A stretch of DNA of 64,000 nucleotides from DATEVL01 sp035281845 (GCA_035281845.1 DATEVL010000038.1:23676-87675); one strand, 5' to 3'. Shown: positions 8,872 to 18,081, counted from the stretch's first letter. Notes: generated by a model not told the origin, from the sequence alone. Numbers and translations: made by a program.

Positions 8872-9082
8872 CCGCCCTCACCCTTCGGGCACCCCTTCGG
8901 GTGCACCCTGGGTGTGCGCCGCCCTCACCCTTCGGGCACCCCTTCGGGTGCACCCTGGGTGTGCGCCGCCCTCACCCCTTCGGGTGCGCCGAAGGGCGTG
9001 GCGCCCTGCACCGCTTCCGGTGCGCCGCCCTTGGCGCCCTGTAGAGGGCGAAGGGCGTAGAGGGCGAAGGGCGTAGAGGGCG
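8872..9082. repeat. Modular hairpin-rich repeat block, locus 1
   Basis: The 416 bases between 8780 and 9195 hold no gene that I can support. Two perfect tandem 47-bp units (8872-8918 and 8919-8965) are followed by a partial third. Each unit contains hairpins such as CCCTTCGGG and GCACCCTGGGTGTGC. A hairpin GCACCGCTTCCGGTGC follows (about 9007-9022), then a 16-bp unit (GTAGAGGGCGAAGGGC) repeated about 2.6 times to 9082. Blocks of the same sequence occur in reverse orientation at 39.3-39.45 kb. Confidence 0.9.
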
Positions 9083-9195
9083 AGACGGTGTCCTTTTCAG
9101 GACGCCGAAACGGCGTGGCGGGCGGTGCCCTCGCCAGGGCGCCGAGACGGCGCCAGGGTGCTTCACCCCTACAAGGAATCCTCCCCCATCCTCCA

Positions 9196-10818
9196 GTGAC
9201 CGACGAACACTTCGACTTTGTCATTGTCGGATCGGGGTTCGGCGGGAGCGTATCGGCGTTTCGGTTGGTCGAAAAAGGCTACCGGGTGGTCGTGCTTGAA
9301 GAGGGCCGCCGCTTCGCCGATTCCGATTTCCCCAAGACCAACTGGCGATTCTGGGACTATCTGTGGCTGCCCACGCTGCGCCTGCGCGGCTTCATGCGCC
9401 TGACCTTTCTGAGGGAGGCGATGGTGCTGCACGGGTGCGGCGTCGGCGGGGGCAGCCTGGTGTACGCCAACGTATTGATGGAGCCCGACCCCGAATTCTT
9501 CGAGGAACCCGAGTGGAGGCGACTGGCAGACTGGCGTTCGATTCTCCGCCCCCACTACGAAACCGCCCGCAGAATGCTGGGCGTGGCAGTCGCCCCGAGG
9601 TTCGCCAGCGCCGATCTCGCCCTTCGGGAGGTGGCTGACTCCTACGGACTGGGAAGCACTTTCCGCGCGGCAGAAGTCGGGGTGTTCTTTGGTGAACCCG
9701 GGCTCGAGCAACCCGATCCTTACTTCGGTGGAGAGGGCCCGACCCGCGCCGGCTGTATCTTCTGTGGAGGATGCATGGTCGGCTGCCGCTACAACGCCAA
9801 GAACACGCTGGTGAAGAACTACCTGTACCTGGCCGAGAAAAGGGGAGCCGTCATTCGCTCTGAGGCCAGGGTCACGGCTATCCATGCCAACGAAACCCCG
9901 TCGCCGTCGAGGCGGTTCACGGTCGAGTACCAGCGTGCCGCGGGCTGGCGAGGTCTACCCTTGAGCGTGGCGGCGGATCACGTGGTGGTCGCGGCGGGAA
10001 CGCTCGGCACCCTGGAACTTCTATTGCGCTGCCGCGACGAGATCGGCTCGCTGCCCAGGCTGTCGCCGCGGCTCGGCGAGCAGGTCCGCACGAATTCCGA
10101 GGCGCTGCTCGGATCGGGGGCAAGGCACTCGGCGGTGGATTTTTCGGAAGGCCTCGCCATCTCGGCCGACGTCCTCGTCGATCCCATCACGCGTGTGCAG
10201 CCGGTTCGCTACCCGAAGGGCTCGTCCTTCATGCGACTGTTAGCCCTGCCGCTGATCGAGGGCCGCAACCAACCGTGGGGGAGGCGCTTCCTCAGGGTCG
10301 CCCTGGCGATCCTGCGGCGCCCGCTCGACTTCCTCAACTCACTGTTGGGGCCGCGTTGGGCGGAACGGACGACGATTCTGTTGGTCATGCAGCGTCTCGA
10401 GAATCAGATGACCCTGCGCTGGGGGCCACGCCGGCTGCCGTTCCTGGGGAATGGATTGCACGCGGCTCGGGATGCGTTGCGTCCCGCACCGGGCGAGATC
10501 GTTCAGGCCCATCGGGTCGTCCGGGATTTCGCCCGCCGGACCAACGGAGTCGCCATGGGAAACGTCGCCGAGACTCTCTTCGACATGGCCGCCACGGCCC
10601 ACCTGATCGGAGGTTGCCCGATGGGCCTCTCGGCCGCCGACGGAGTCGTCGATCTCTCTTGCCGAGTCCACAACTATCCCGGGTTGTTCGTGATCGACGG
10701 CACGGTGCTGCCGGCCAATCCGGGAATCAATCCCAGCCTGACGATCGCCGCATTGGCGGAATACGCCGTCTCGCAGATTCCGCCCCGCGCGGCGCTGCCG
10801 GCACGTGGGACGGGCTGA
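9196..10818 (+). CDS. GMC-family FAD oxidoreductase
   Basis: Glucose-methanol-choline family flavoenzyme that oxidises an alcohol, sterol-like or sugar substrate. I chose the GTG at 9196 because the FAD-binding Rossmann motif (VIVGSGFGGSVSAFRL) begins 8 residues later, whereas further upstream is the repeat block. A Cys-rich CIFCGGCMVGCRYNAKNTL motif, as in cholesterol-oxidase-like GMC enzymes, is near residue 190. The C terminus carries HLIGGCPMG and the NPGINPSLTIAALAEYA motif with the active-site His and Asn. It is 540 residues, normal for the family. The AOR gene follows 36 bases downstream, so a shared pathway is possible. The substrate is not predictable. Confidence 0.88.
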   Translation: MTDEHFDFVIVGSGFGGSVSAFRLVEKGYRVVVLEEGRRFADSDFPKTNWRFWDYLWLPTLRLRGFMRLTFLREAMVLHGCGVGGGSLVYANVLMEPDPEFFEEPEWRRLADWRSILRPHYETARRMLGVAVAPRFASADLALREVADSYGLGSTFRAAEVGVFFGEPGLEQPDPYFGGEGPTRAGCIFCGGCMVGCRYNAKNTLVKNYLYLAEKRGAVIRSEARVTAIHANETPSPSRRFTVEYQRAAGWRGLPLSVAADHVVVAAGTLGTLELLLRCRDEIGSLPRLSPRLGEQVRTNSEALLGSGARHSAVDFSEGLAISADVLVDPITRVQPVRYPKGSSFMRLLALPLIEGRNQPWGRRFLRVALAILRRPLDFLNSLLGPRWAERTTILLVMQRLENQMTLRWGPRRLPFLGNGLHAARDALRPAPGEIVQAHRVVRDFARRTNGVAMGNVAETLFDMAATAHLIGGCPMGLSAADGVVDLSCRVHNYPGLFVIDGTVLPANPGINPSLTIAALAEYAVSQIPPRAALPARGTG

Positions 10819-10854
10819 GCCTGGAGGCGTCGCCGTTCGCCTCGCCGCTCCATC

Positions 10855-12705
10855 ATGAACCACCTCGCGTTTCGCCTCCTAGAGATCGATCTGTCCGGCG
10901 GTGCCTGGTCGGCAAAGACCATCCCGGCGGAGCACGTCCACGATTTTCTGGGCGGCGCCAGCCTGGCCGCACGCATTCTATTCCCTGAGCTGATCCCGTC
11001 GCTGGATCCGCTGAGCGCGGAAGTTCCTCTGCTCTTCCTTTCCGGCCCACTGACCGGAACGGCTGGACCGTCGGTCGGCCGCTTTGTCATCTGCGGCAAG
11101 TCGCCGGCGACGGGTTTTTGGGCGGAGTCGAACGCCGGCGGCTTCTTTGGACCTGAGATGCGCGCCTCAGGATGGGATGGGGTCCTCCTCCGAGGGAAAT
11201 CGCCGGAGCCGGTCTACGTTTGGATTCATGACGGGGCCGTCGAGCTACGACCGGCGAGCCACCTGTGGGGAAACGCCGACACGTACGAGACTCAGGCCCG
11301 CCTCAAGGAAGAGCTGGGGGATCCACTCGTCCGGATCGCCTGCATCGGCGCCGCCGGGGAGCAGCGGATTCCTTTCGCGTTAGTGCTGTGCGACCATGGG
11401 CGGGTGGCCGGGCGGACCGGCATGGGCGCGGTGATGGGCTCGAAGAACCTGAAGGCCGTCGCCGTCCGCGGACGCCAGGCACTGCCGCTCGCCGACGAGG
11501 CCGGGTTCCAGAGAGTACGCAGCCCGGCCAATCGCGCTCTTCGCGGCGACACCGTGACTTTGAGTTTGAGGACCTCGGGATCAGCCAGCGGCGCGGATTA
11601 CTTCGACTATCTGGGATCGATGCCGAAGCGGTATTTCACACGAGGGACGTTGCCTGGGTCGGCCAACGTCAGCGGCACGCACGTGGCCGAGACGATTCTG
11701 ACCGGGGTATCGACCTGCCATGGCTGCGTCATCGCCTGTGGCCGCCGGGTGCGGTTGGACGACGGAGAGACACGCAAAGGCGCCGAGTATGAGACGATGG
11801 TCGGGTTTGGGCCCAACCTCGAGATCGTCGATCTGGCAGCGATCACGCGCCTCGGCGAGCAGTGCGACCGCTATGGCCTGGATTCGATTTCGATGTCGAA
11901 CATCATCGGGCTGGCGATCTTCCTGAGCCAAGACGGACACCTCTCTCCCTCCGACGCCGACGGGCTGAGGCTGGAGTGGGGAGATCCCGAGGTGGTCCGT
12001 GTGCTGATCGACCGAACCGTTCAACGACAGGGTCTGGGCGCGTGGCTCGCCGAGGGCAGCCGAGCCCTGGCTGCGCGCTGCGGAGTCCCGGAGGCGGCGG
12101 CGCAGGTCAAGGGTCTGGAGGTCGCCTTCCATGATCCGCGCGGACTGGACGGCATGTCGCTGGTCTATGCCACCTCGCCGCGCGGGGCCTGCCATAATCA
12201 GAGTGACTACTACATGGTGGAGATCGGGCAAACTGTCGAAGAGGTCGGCGTCGGTCTGTTCGGCCGCCAGGCTGGCGCAGCCAAGGCGCGCAACGTGGCC
12301 CGCCATCAGGATTGGCGGACGATCGGAAACGCCCTGGTGCTATGCCAGTTCGCCAACGTCCCTCCGTCGACGGTGCTTGCGTTGACCAACCTTGCGATCG
12401 GAGCCGATTACGATCTGGAGGGACTGATGGAGGCGGGAGAGCGAGGCTGGCAGCTGAAGCGTCTGATCAATCTTCGGCTTGGGCTTCGCCCTCAAGATGA
12501 CCGGTTGCCGCGTCATCTGCTGGAGCCGTTGACGGACGGCGGCGCCGCAGGATACGTTCCTCCGCTGGATGAGATGCTGCAGCAGTACTACGCCGCCCGA
12601 GCTTGGGATACAACGAGTGGTTGGCCCTCCGAAAGCAAGCTCAGGGAGCTGGGATTGATGGATCTCGCTTCGTCGGCGAGGCCGACGATGCGGTCCACAC
12701 AGTAA
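10855..12705 (+). CDS. Aldehyde:ferredoxin oxidoreductase family protein
   Basis: Tungsten-pterin enzymes of this family oxidise aldehydes to acids and pass electrons to ferredoxin. The protein is 616 residues. The N-terminal domain has GPLTGTAGPSVGRF, AESNAGGFFGPEMR and GRVAGRTGMGAVMGSKNLK, the pterin-binding segments. The [4Fe-4S] ligands are C288, C291 and C295 in TCHGCVIAC, with C497 (ALVLCQF) as the likely fourth. The middle region has LDGMSLVYATSPRGACHN. It lies between the GMC oxidoreductase and the NAD(P)HX repair gene. It could be a maintenance or uncharacterised AOR paralogue rather than a main metabolic one. Confidence 0.92.
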   Translation: MNHLAFRLLEIDLSGGAWSAKTIPAEHVHDFLGGASLAARILFPELIPSLDPLSAEVPLLFLSGPLTGTAGPSVGRFVICGKSPATGFWAESNAGGFFGPEMRASGWDGVLLRGKSPEPVYVWIHDGAVELRPASHLWGNADTYETQARLKEELGDPLVRIACIGAAGEQRIPFALVLCDHGRVAGRTGMGAVMGSKNLKAVAVRGRQALPLADEAGFQRVRSPANRALRGDTVTLSLRTSGSASGADYFDYLGSMPKRYFTRGTLPGSANVSGTHVAETILTGVSTCHGCVIACGRRVRLDDGETRKGAEYETMVGFGPNLEIVDLAAITRLGEQCDRYGLDSISMSNIIGLAIFLSQDGHLSPSDADGLRLEWGDPEVVRVLIDRTVQRQGLGAWLAEGSRALAARCGVPEAAAQVKGLEVAFHDPRGLDGMSLVYATSPRGACHNQSDYYMVEIGQTVEEVGVGLFGRQAGAAKARNVARHQDWRTIGNALVLCQFANVPPSTVLALTNLAIGADYDLEGLMEAGERGWQLKRLINLRLGLRPQDDRLPRHLLEPLTDGGAAGYVPPLDEMLQQYYAARAWDTTSGWPSESKLRELGLMDLASSARPTMRSTQ

Positions 12706-12750
12706 GCAGCCTCTCCTTCTGACGCGGGATCCGTTCCCGACGGAGGCTCG

Positions 12751-14385
12751 TTGGCCAAGATCGTGACGGTTGGACAGATGAAGCGGATCGAGCAGGCCGC
12801 TGACGCGGGCGGGTGGAGCTACGACAACATGATGCTGCGCGCCGGCCAGGCGGTGGCGGAAGCCGTGTTGTGGCGCCTCCCCGATCCGGGCGGGAAAGAG
12901 GCCCTCATCCTGGTGGGACCGGGGAACAACGGCGGAGACGGTCTGGTGGCCGGAGCCCGATTGGCCGAACAGGGGATGCGTGTCACCGCCTACTTGGTTC
13001 GGCCCAGGCCCGCCCCCGACCCTCACACCGCTAACCTGCGGGCGCTCGGCGGCCAGGTGCAAGGTCCGGACGACGATCGCCACGCCATGCTGGAGCGATT
13101 CGCCGGGACGGCGGACGTCATCGTGGACGCCGTGCTGGGCACCGGTTTTACGCTTCCGATGCGGGCCGAACTTGCCGCGACGCTGCGCAGCGCGCAACAA
13201 GCCATAGAGCGCAGACGCCCGCGGCCGCTGCGAGTCGCGGTAGATTGTCCGTCGGGGTTGGACTGTGACAGTGGAGCCGTTGCCGACTCGGCTATCGCAG
13301 CCGACGTGACGGTAACCCTGGCGGCAGCCAAGCCGGGTCTGTTACAGTTCCCCGGTGCCGGCCTGGTCGGGGAGATCGTCGTCGCCGACATCGGCCTGAA
13401 ACCGGACATGAGAGAGTTGACCGAGGTGCAAATGGAACTGGCTGAGCTGAAAACGGTCCGCGGCTGGTTGCCGCAACGTCCGCCCGATTCCCACAAAGGG
13501 ACCTTCGGGACAGCAGTCATCGCCGGTGGTTCCGTCAACTACCCGGGGTCGGCCGGCCTGGCAGCGGCCGGAGCCTACCGGGTGGGCGCCGGATTGGTGT
13601 GCCTGGCCGTGCCGGGGGCGATCCACGGCCTGCTGGTTTCGCTTATTCCGGAGGCGACGTGGCTGATCCTCCCCCAAGAGATGGGTGTCATTGCCGAAGC
13701 CGCGGCAGATGTCCTGCGGGGTAGGGCGGCCGGGGTGGAAGTTCTGCTGGTGGGCCCCGGGATCGGCCGGGAGGAAACGACACGCAAGTTTCTAGCCCGA
13801 TTGCTGCAGCCAGCCGAAGCGGGCGGCCGCGCCCGAATCGGCTTCATCCACTCGCAAGCCGAGGCGGCTCCCAGTATGGTCACTCTGCCTCAACTCATCG
13901 TCGACGCCGACGGGCTGCGTCTGCTGGCTGAATTGGAGGGCTGGCCGGCCCTTCTTCCGGCGGGAACGATTCTCACCCCGCACCCGGGCGAGATGGAGGC
14001 CCTCACAGGCCTAGATACAGCCACGATCCAGTCCAACCGAGAAGGCGTGGCGAGGGACTGGGCCTTGCAGTGGGGCCACATCGTCGTGCTCAAAGGGGCG
14101 CACACGGTCGTTGCCTCGCCGGATGGACGGGCCTGGGTGCTTCCATACGCGACGGCGGCCCTGGCCAAAGCGGGGACGGGGGACGTCCTCGCCGGTGCCA
14201 TCGCCGGGTTCTGCGCACAAGGCGTGTCTCCGGCCGAAGCGGCCGTCCTGGCCGGTACGCTCCACGGTCGCGCCGGGGTCTTGGCGGCGGGCGAAGCCGG
14301 TTCGACGGCAGGAGTCCTGGCCGGAGATGTGGCCCGTCATCTGCCTGCGGCGATCGCCGAATTGGAGTCGATGCCGGCAAGCTGA
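12751..14385 (+). CDS. nnrD: Bifunctional NAD(P)HX epimerase/dehydratase
   Basis: Repairs hydrated NADH and NADPH. The 544-residue protein fuses the NnrE epimerase domain (residues about 1-215; GPGNNGGDGLVAGARL, DAVLGTGF, VDCPSGLDCDSG) to the ADP/ATP-dependent NnrD dehydratase domain (about 235-540; HKGTFGTAVIAGG, GPGIGRE, LTPHPGEM, VLKGAHTVV, KAGTGDVLAGAIAG). The TTG start at 12751 has a GGAGG about 7 bases upstream, and the family N terminus (VTVGQMKRIEQAA) begins at residue 5. It probably shares transcription with the upstream AOR gene (46-base gap). Confidence 0.94.
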   Translation: MAKIVTVGQMKRIEQAADAGGWSYDNMMLRAGQAVAEAVLWRLPDPGGKEALILVGPGNNGGDGLVAGARLAEQGMRVTAYLVRPRPAPDPHTANLRALGGQVQGPDDDRHAMLERFAGTADVIVDAVLGTGFTLPMRAELAATLRSAQQAIERRRPRPLRVAVDCPSGLDCDSGAVADSAIAADVTVTLAAAKPGLLQFPGAGLVGEIVVADIGLKPDMRELTEVQMELAELKTVRGWLPQRPPDSHKGTFGTAVIAGGSVNYPGSAGLAAAGAYRVGAGLVCLAVPGAIHGLLVSLIPEATWLILPQEMGVIAEAAADVLRGRAAGVEVLLVGPGIGREETTRKFLARLLQPAEAGGRARIGFIHSQAEAAPSMVTLPQLIVDADGLRLLAELEGWPALLPAGTILTPHPGEMEALTGLDTATIQSNREGVARDWALQWGHIVVLKGAHTVVASPDGRAWVLPYATAALAKAGTGDVLAGAIAGFCAQGVSPAEAAVLAGTLHGRAGVLAAGEAGSTAGVLAGDVARHLPAAIAELESMPAS

Positions 14386-14436
14386 AGACCCCATCGCCGA
14401 GGTTGCGCACCGACCGAGTTGGAGGTCACGAACAAA

Positions 14437-14466
14437 ACCAGAGAGCGCGCCGACGGCGCGCTCTCT
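14437..14466 (-). terminator. Intrinsic terminator of the ytxG-ytxH-like operon
   Basis: A perfect 12-bp stem (14440-14451 with 14455-14466) and GTC loop is followed on the minus strand by GGTTTTGTT. It lies between convergent genes and may also stop transcription from nnrD, although that side has no T tract. Confidence 0.8.
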
Positions 14467-14506
14467 GGGTAGCTCGAAATAGAGCTTGGTGCTGGGACAG
14501 GGGTGC

Positions 14507-14839
14507 TTAGCTGCGCTTCGTCTGCGGAGGTGCCTTGGCGGCCTCGACGGCCGCGTCGAGCCGCGCCTTCTGTTCCTCGAGCACGACCTGTCCCCGCCGC
14601 TGCAGGTCCTCGGCTTTGGACTTGGCATCGCGAGCCATCTCCTCGGCGCGCACCCTCGCCGCCGTCGCCGATTCGCCGACCTTATCGCGAATCTCGATGC
14701 CTTTTTCCTGGATCATCATCCGAGTCTCTTCCCCGGACTGCGGGGCGAAGAGCAGAGCGACAGCGGCGCCGACCGCTCCACCCACAACCAGCCCCAAGAA
14801 GAACGTGCCGAAATCGAGATCACTTCCGTTGTCCGACAT
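14507..14839 (-). CDS. YtxH-like membrane-anchored protein
   Basis: A 110-residue protein with a short N-terminal glycine-rich membrane segment (about residues 12-33; GLVVGGAVGAAVALLFAPQSGEETR) and a long charged helix rich in Ala, Lys and Glu, typical of the YtxH family (general stress proteins of unknown mechanism). It follows the ytxG-like gene by 27 bases on the same strand and ends before the terminator at 14437-14466. The pairing of a YtxG-like and a YtxH-like gene is known from Bacillus subtilis. Function is inferred only from the family. Confidence 0.85.
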   Translation of the reverse strand: MSDNGSDLDFGTFFLGLVVGGAVGAAVALLFAPQSGEETRMMIQEKGIEIRDKVGESATAARVRAEEMARDAKSKAEDLQRRGQVVLEEQKARLDAAVEAAKAPPQTKRS

Positions 14840-14866
14840 TGCCAGCCTCCCGTAGGGTCGCTAGGT

Positions 14867-15322
14867 TTACCGCAATCGGCCGAGCCCGATGAGCTCGATC
14901 GCCCGCCGCAGCGCGGCGGCCGCTCCGCCCAGACGAACGACCGGCCGCAACATGTTATCGCTCAGGAACTCGGTTGTGCCGCGCACGTGGCTGAGGGTCT
15001 CGTTGGTCGCCTCCAGCATCGGCCGGACTTCGTTCTGAAGCAGGGCCGTCAACCGCGCCACCTGGATGATGAGCAGGATGACCGCCACGCCCGTGATCAG
15101 CGACTCGATGCCGATCAAGACGATGACCGTATCGCGCAGGGCCTCGGCCTTTAGGGGGTTTTGGACCAGCGTATTGACGAGGACAACAAGACCGCCGAGA
15201 AAGAGCAACGACAGTCCAACGGCCAGCAGGATGATCAGCGTTCTGCGGTTGTCGGACGATCGGGAGGGCTCTTCCGCGGCGGCGATTTCGTCGTCGTCCG
15301 GTGCGGTCGAGCGGCCTTCCAC
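14867..15322 (-). CDS. YtxG-like (DUF948-type) two-helix membrane protein
   Basis: A 151-residue protein with an acidic N terminus, two hydrophobic segments (about residues 28-50 and 62-88), then an amphipathic region (LTALLQNEVRPMLEATNETLSHVRG) like the DUF948/YtxG proteins paired with YtxH. The ATG at 15322 is 9 bases after a TATAAT box, so the mRNA is probably leaderless or nearly so. It is the first gene of a two-gene operon with the YtxH-like gene. Confidence 0.75.
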   Translation of the reverse strand: MEGRSTAPDDDEIAAAEEPSRSSDNRRTLIILLAVGLSLLFLGGLVVLVNTLVQNPLKAEALRDTVIVLIGIESLITGVAVILLIIQVARLTALLQNEVRPMLEATNETLSHVRGTTEFLSDNMLRPVVRLGGAAAALRRAIELIGLGRLR

Positions 15323-15330
15323 AGTCGAAG

Positions 15331-15336
15331 ATTATA
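15331..15336 (-). promoter_or_regulatory. -10 box of the ytxG-like operon
   Basis: TATAAT on the minus strand (15336-15331) ends 9 bases before the start codon. No strong -35 is seen. The 240 bases between here and 15563 show no gene. Confidence 0.6.
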
Positions 15337-15563
15337 CCACTGGGTCGATCCGGAGGTCATCGGCGAAAGCGCCCGAGCGGGAGTGAAGTTCTTCTCCCAC
15401 AGACCCACTCGGTCCCGTCGAGTCTCAGGGAACCTGGGGCCACGCGCGGTTACCCAATCCGCCTCGAGATTCAACTGTTGATCGCTTGAGGGAGATCCGG
15501 AGGGCTGGGCGGGGCCGCTTGGGAGGGGCCGCCGACCTTGCGCAATCCCCTAAGCCCATGGTC

Positions 15564-15851
15564 TTAGTCGGAACTGGAGGGGCGCGCCCCGCCTCCGCGC
15601 GGGCCGACCAGCAGGGAGGCGGCGGCCAGCCCTATGATCGTGGCGACGACCGCCGGCAGCAGGTTCAGGCTGCCGAGCCTGCCGGTTCCCCAGCCCATCA
15701 GGGACGCCACCGCATGCCCGAGGAAGAAGGCGATCCAGGCCGTGACCATGTACAGAAGCAGTCGGCCCAGAGTCCCGCCGCGCACGACGTGGAAGGCAAA
15801 ACCCAGAAGACTTGCGATTAGGAAGCCAAGGTAGGCCGAGGGCAGGCTCAT
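15564..15851 (-). CDS. Small four-helix membrane protein, unknown function
   Basis: A 95-residue hydrophobic protein with three to four membrane segments (residues 5-22, 28-52, 62-84) and a short hydrophilic tail ending in serines. It resembles no enzyme that I know. The ATG at 15851 overlaps the mnmA stop by 4 bases, so it is the third gene of the cysteine desulfurase-mnmA operon. Co-transcription does not show a role in thiolation. Confidence 0.7.
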   Translation of the reverse strand: MSLPSAYLGFLIASLLGFAFHVVRGGTLGRLLLYMVTAWIAFFLGHAVASLMGWGTGRLGSLNLLPAVVATIIGLAAASLLVGPRGGGARPSSSD

Positions 15852-16912
15852 GAAGCGATGATGCCGCCTCCCAGGCAGACCTCGCCGCGGAAGAAGACGG
15901 CGGACTGGCCCGGGGTCACATCGGGAAGGGGTCGGTCCAAATCCACCTCGGTGCCGCCGTCGGGTAGCAGCTTGACCTGGCAGCCGACCTGTCGAGCTCG
16001 GTAGCGCACTTGAACCTCGGCCTTGGAGGAGTCTTGGAGAGGCTCCCCGGACACCCAGTTGACCGGCAGCGTGCGAAATGCGTTGCGGCCCAAGCTCTGG
16101 CGCGGCCCCACCACAAGGGTGTTGGCCGTCACGTCTTTGGCCAGGACATACAACGGCTCGTTCGACGCCAAGCCGAGCCCGCGTCTCTGACCGATGGTGT
16201 AAGCCGCCAGACCGCTATGCTCGCCGACGGCGTTCCCGGCCGGATCGAGGATAGGGCCAGGAGAAAGTCCGTCGCCACCATTCCGCTGGAGAAAGGATCG
16301 GTAGTCCTCCCCGGCGAGGAAGCACAGGTCCTGGCTTTCCGGACGATCGGCGATCGCCAGGCCCCGCTGCCGAGCGTACGCGCGGACCTCGGGTTTTGTG
16401 AGTCCTCCCAACGGGAAGACGGCCCGAGCCAATTCGCTTTGGCCGAGTACGCTCAGGACGTAGGATTGATCCTTCTGAGGATCAATGCCGCGCAGGAGAG
16501 TGCGTTTACCATCCCGTTCCACCACTTGTGCATAGTGGCCAGTCGCCAAGAAGCTGGCTCCGAGACTCATCGCGTCGGCGAGCAACCTCGTCCAACGGAT
16601 GTAGCGATTGCATTCGATGCAGGGGTTGGGCGTTAACCCTTGCGCATAGCCATTAAGAAAGACCGCGACGACGTGCTCCTTGAACGCGGCTTTCATGTCG
16701 AGAACGTAGAAAGGTATGTCCAGGCTGGCCGCCACGCTTCTGGCACCGGCGACGTCGGCGGGGGAACAACAGCGGTTGACTCGCCCGTCTTCGACCCACA
16801 GGCGCATCATCACGCCGAAAACATCCGCACCTTGATCGACCAACAGGGCTGCGGCAACAGAGCTGTCCACGCCGCCGCTCATCGCGACGGCGACCTTGCC
16901 TGGCAGGGTCAT
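15848..16912 (-). CDS. mnmA: tRNA-specific 2-thiouridylase MnmA
   Basis: Thiolates U34 of tRNA-Lys, Glu and Gln. At 354 residues it is full length. The ATP PP-loop is MSGGVDSSVAA (residues 11-21). The catalytic cysteines are C98 in NPCIECN and C197 in SQDLCFL. Other motifs are ATGHYAQ and DQSYVLS. The start overlaps the upstream cysteine desulfurase stop by 4 bases (ATGA), which fits a sulfur relay in which that enzyme supplies the persulfide. Confidence 0.97.
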   Translation of the reverse strand: MTLPGKVAVAMSGGVDSSVAAALLVDQGADVFGVMMRLWVEDGRVNRCCSPADVAGARSVAASLDIPFYVLDMKAAFKEHVVAVFLNGYAQGLTPNPCIECNRYIRWTRLLADAMSLGASFLATGHYAQVVERDGKRTLLRGIDPQKDQSYVLSVLGQSELARAVFPLGGLTKPEVRAYARQRGLAIADRPESQDLCFLAGEDYRSFLQRNGGDGLSPGPILDPAGNAVGEHSGLAAYTIGQRRGLGLASNEPLYVLAKDVTANTLVVGPRQSLGRNAFRTLPVNWVSGEPLQDSSKAEVQVRYRARQVGCQVKLLPDGGTEVDLDRPLPDVTPGQSAVFFRGEVCLGGGIIAS

Positions 16913-18081
16913 CCGGCCGCCAGCGCGACTCGGCGTTGCGCTTCGACAAGACGAGGAAGCACATCGAGGAATTCGCCGATGTCGGCCTCCGTCGTAGGGC
17001 GGCCGACCGTGACGCGCAAAGATCCCAGCGCCAGGGAAGGGTCGAGACCGAGAGCGAGCAACACCGACGACGGTTCGGGATCGCCCGTCTTGCAGGCCGA
17101 GGCCGAGGAGCAGGCAAACCCGGCCAGATCGAGGGCGGCCAGCAATCGGTTGCCATCGACCCCGTCGAAGGCGAAGGACGCATGGTTGGGGAGGCGCGCT
17201 TCAGGGTGTCCGGTGAGGACCGCACCAGGGACGGAGGCCAGGATCGCCTCTATCAGGCGTCGACGCATCGAGAGAAATCGAGGTTCATGACGGCCACGTT
17301 CGGCGTCGGTGATCTCGAAGGCCGTGGCTAGGCCGACGATCAACGGGACGTTCTCTGTCCCTGCCCGTCGCCCGTCTTCCTGTCCGCCACCGGGCTGGAT
17401 CGCGACCAGGTGGATGCCGGATCGGCAGAAGAGCGCGCCGACGCCCTTGGGCCCGTAGAACTTATGGGCGCCGATCGAAATCAAGTCGGCCCCGAGTTCG
17501 TCCGACCGTAGGTCCAGCTGGCTGGCGGCCTGGACCGCGTCGGTGTGGAGCGCGATTTCCCGCTCGCGGCAAATAGCGGCAATTTCACGGATCGGATTCA
17601 CCGTGCCGATCTCGTTGTTGCCATGGATCACCGAAACGAGCGCCGTCTCGCTCCGAAGGGCGCGCCGCACCGAGTCCGGATCGACGCGGCCGAAGCGGTC
17701 GACCGGAAGCAGCTCGATCTCGAAGGCGTGGTAGCGCTCCAGGTAGCGGCAGGCGTTGAGAATGGCCGGATGCTCGACCGGTGAGGTTAGAACGTGCCGC
17801 GCTCCGCGCTCGGCTTGCGCCGCCAGGGCCGCGCCGCGGACGGCGAGGTTGTCGCTCTCGGTCCCGCCGCTGGTGAAGATGATCTCCGAGGAGGCGCATC
17901 CGAGGACGGCACCGACGCGCGTCCTCGCCAGTTCGAGCGCGGCCTGGGCCTCCTGGCCGAAGCCGTGGATGCTGGAGGGGTTGCCGAACCCCGGGCGGAA
18001 GTGAGGCAGCATGGCCTGGATCACCCGCTCGTCGACAGGCGTGCTGGCGGCGTAATCCAGATAGACGCGGGCCGAGGCCAT
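16909..18081 (-). CDS. iscS: Cysteine desulfurase (NifS/IscS class)
   Basis: PLP enzyme that releases sulfur from cysteine as an enzyme-bound persulfide. It is 390 residues. The N terminus YLDYAASTPVD, the His motif SPVEHPAI, the PLP-lysine motif SIGAHKFYGPKGVGA and the active-site loop CSSASACKTGDPEPS are all present; the short Cys loop with SSAC is the IscS/NifS group I type. Its coupling to mnmA indicates tRNA thiolation as at least one destination of the sulfur. A TAGAAT box ends 9 bases upstream of the ATG, so a leaderless mRNA is likely. Confidence 0.95.
   Translation of the reverse strand: MASARVYLDYAASTPVDERVIQAMLPHFRPGFGNPSSIHGFGQEAQAALELARTRVGAVLGCASSEIIFTSGGTESDNLAVRGAALAAQAERGARHVLTSPVEHPAILNACRYLERYHAFEIELLPVDRFGRVDPDSVRRALRSETALVSVIHGNNEIGTVNPIREIAAICREREIALHTDAVQAASQLDLRSDELGADLISIGAHKFYGPKGVGALFCRSGIHLVAIQPGGGQEDGRRAGTENVPLIVGLATAFEITDAERGRHEPRFLSMRRRLIEAILASVPGAVLTGHPEARLPNHASFAFDGVDGNRLLAALDLAGFACSSASACKTGDPEPSSVLLALGLDPSLALGSLRVTVGRPTTEADIGEFLDVLPRLVEAQRRVALAAG

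Noticed and set aside
8872..9082. CRISPR array in the tandem repeat region
   Set aside because: Units are directly adjacent with no unique spacers, and no cas genes are near.
9088..9195. Longer N terminus for the GMC oxidoreductase
   Set aside because: The added 36 residues are read from the repeat block and precede the FAD motif without matching any leader; the GTG at 9196 fits the family start.
10855..12705. In-frame selenocysteine UGA in the AOR gene, suggested by selB
   Set aside because: The frame is continuous and the cofactor cysteines are ordinary Cys codons; no UGA lies inside.
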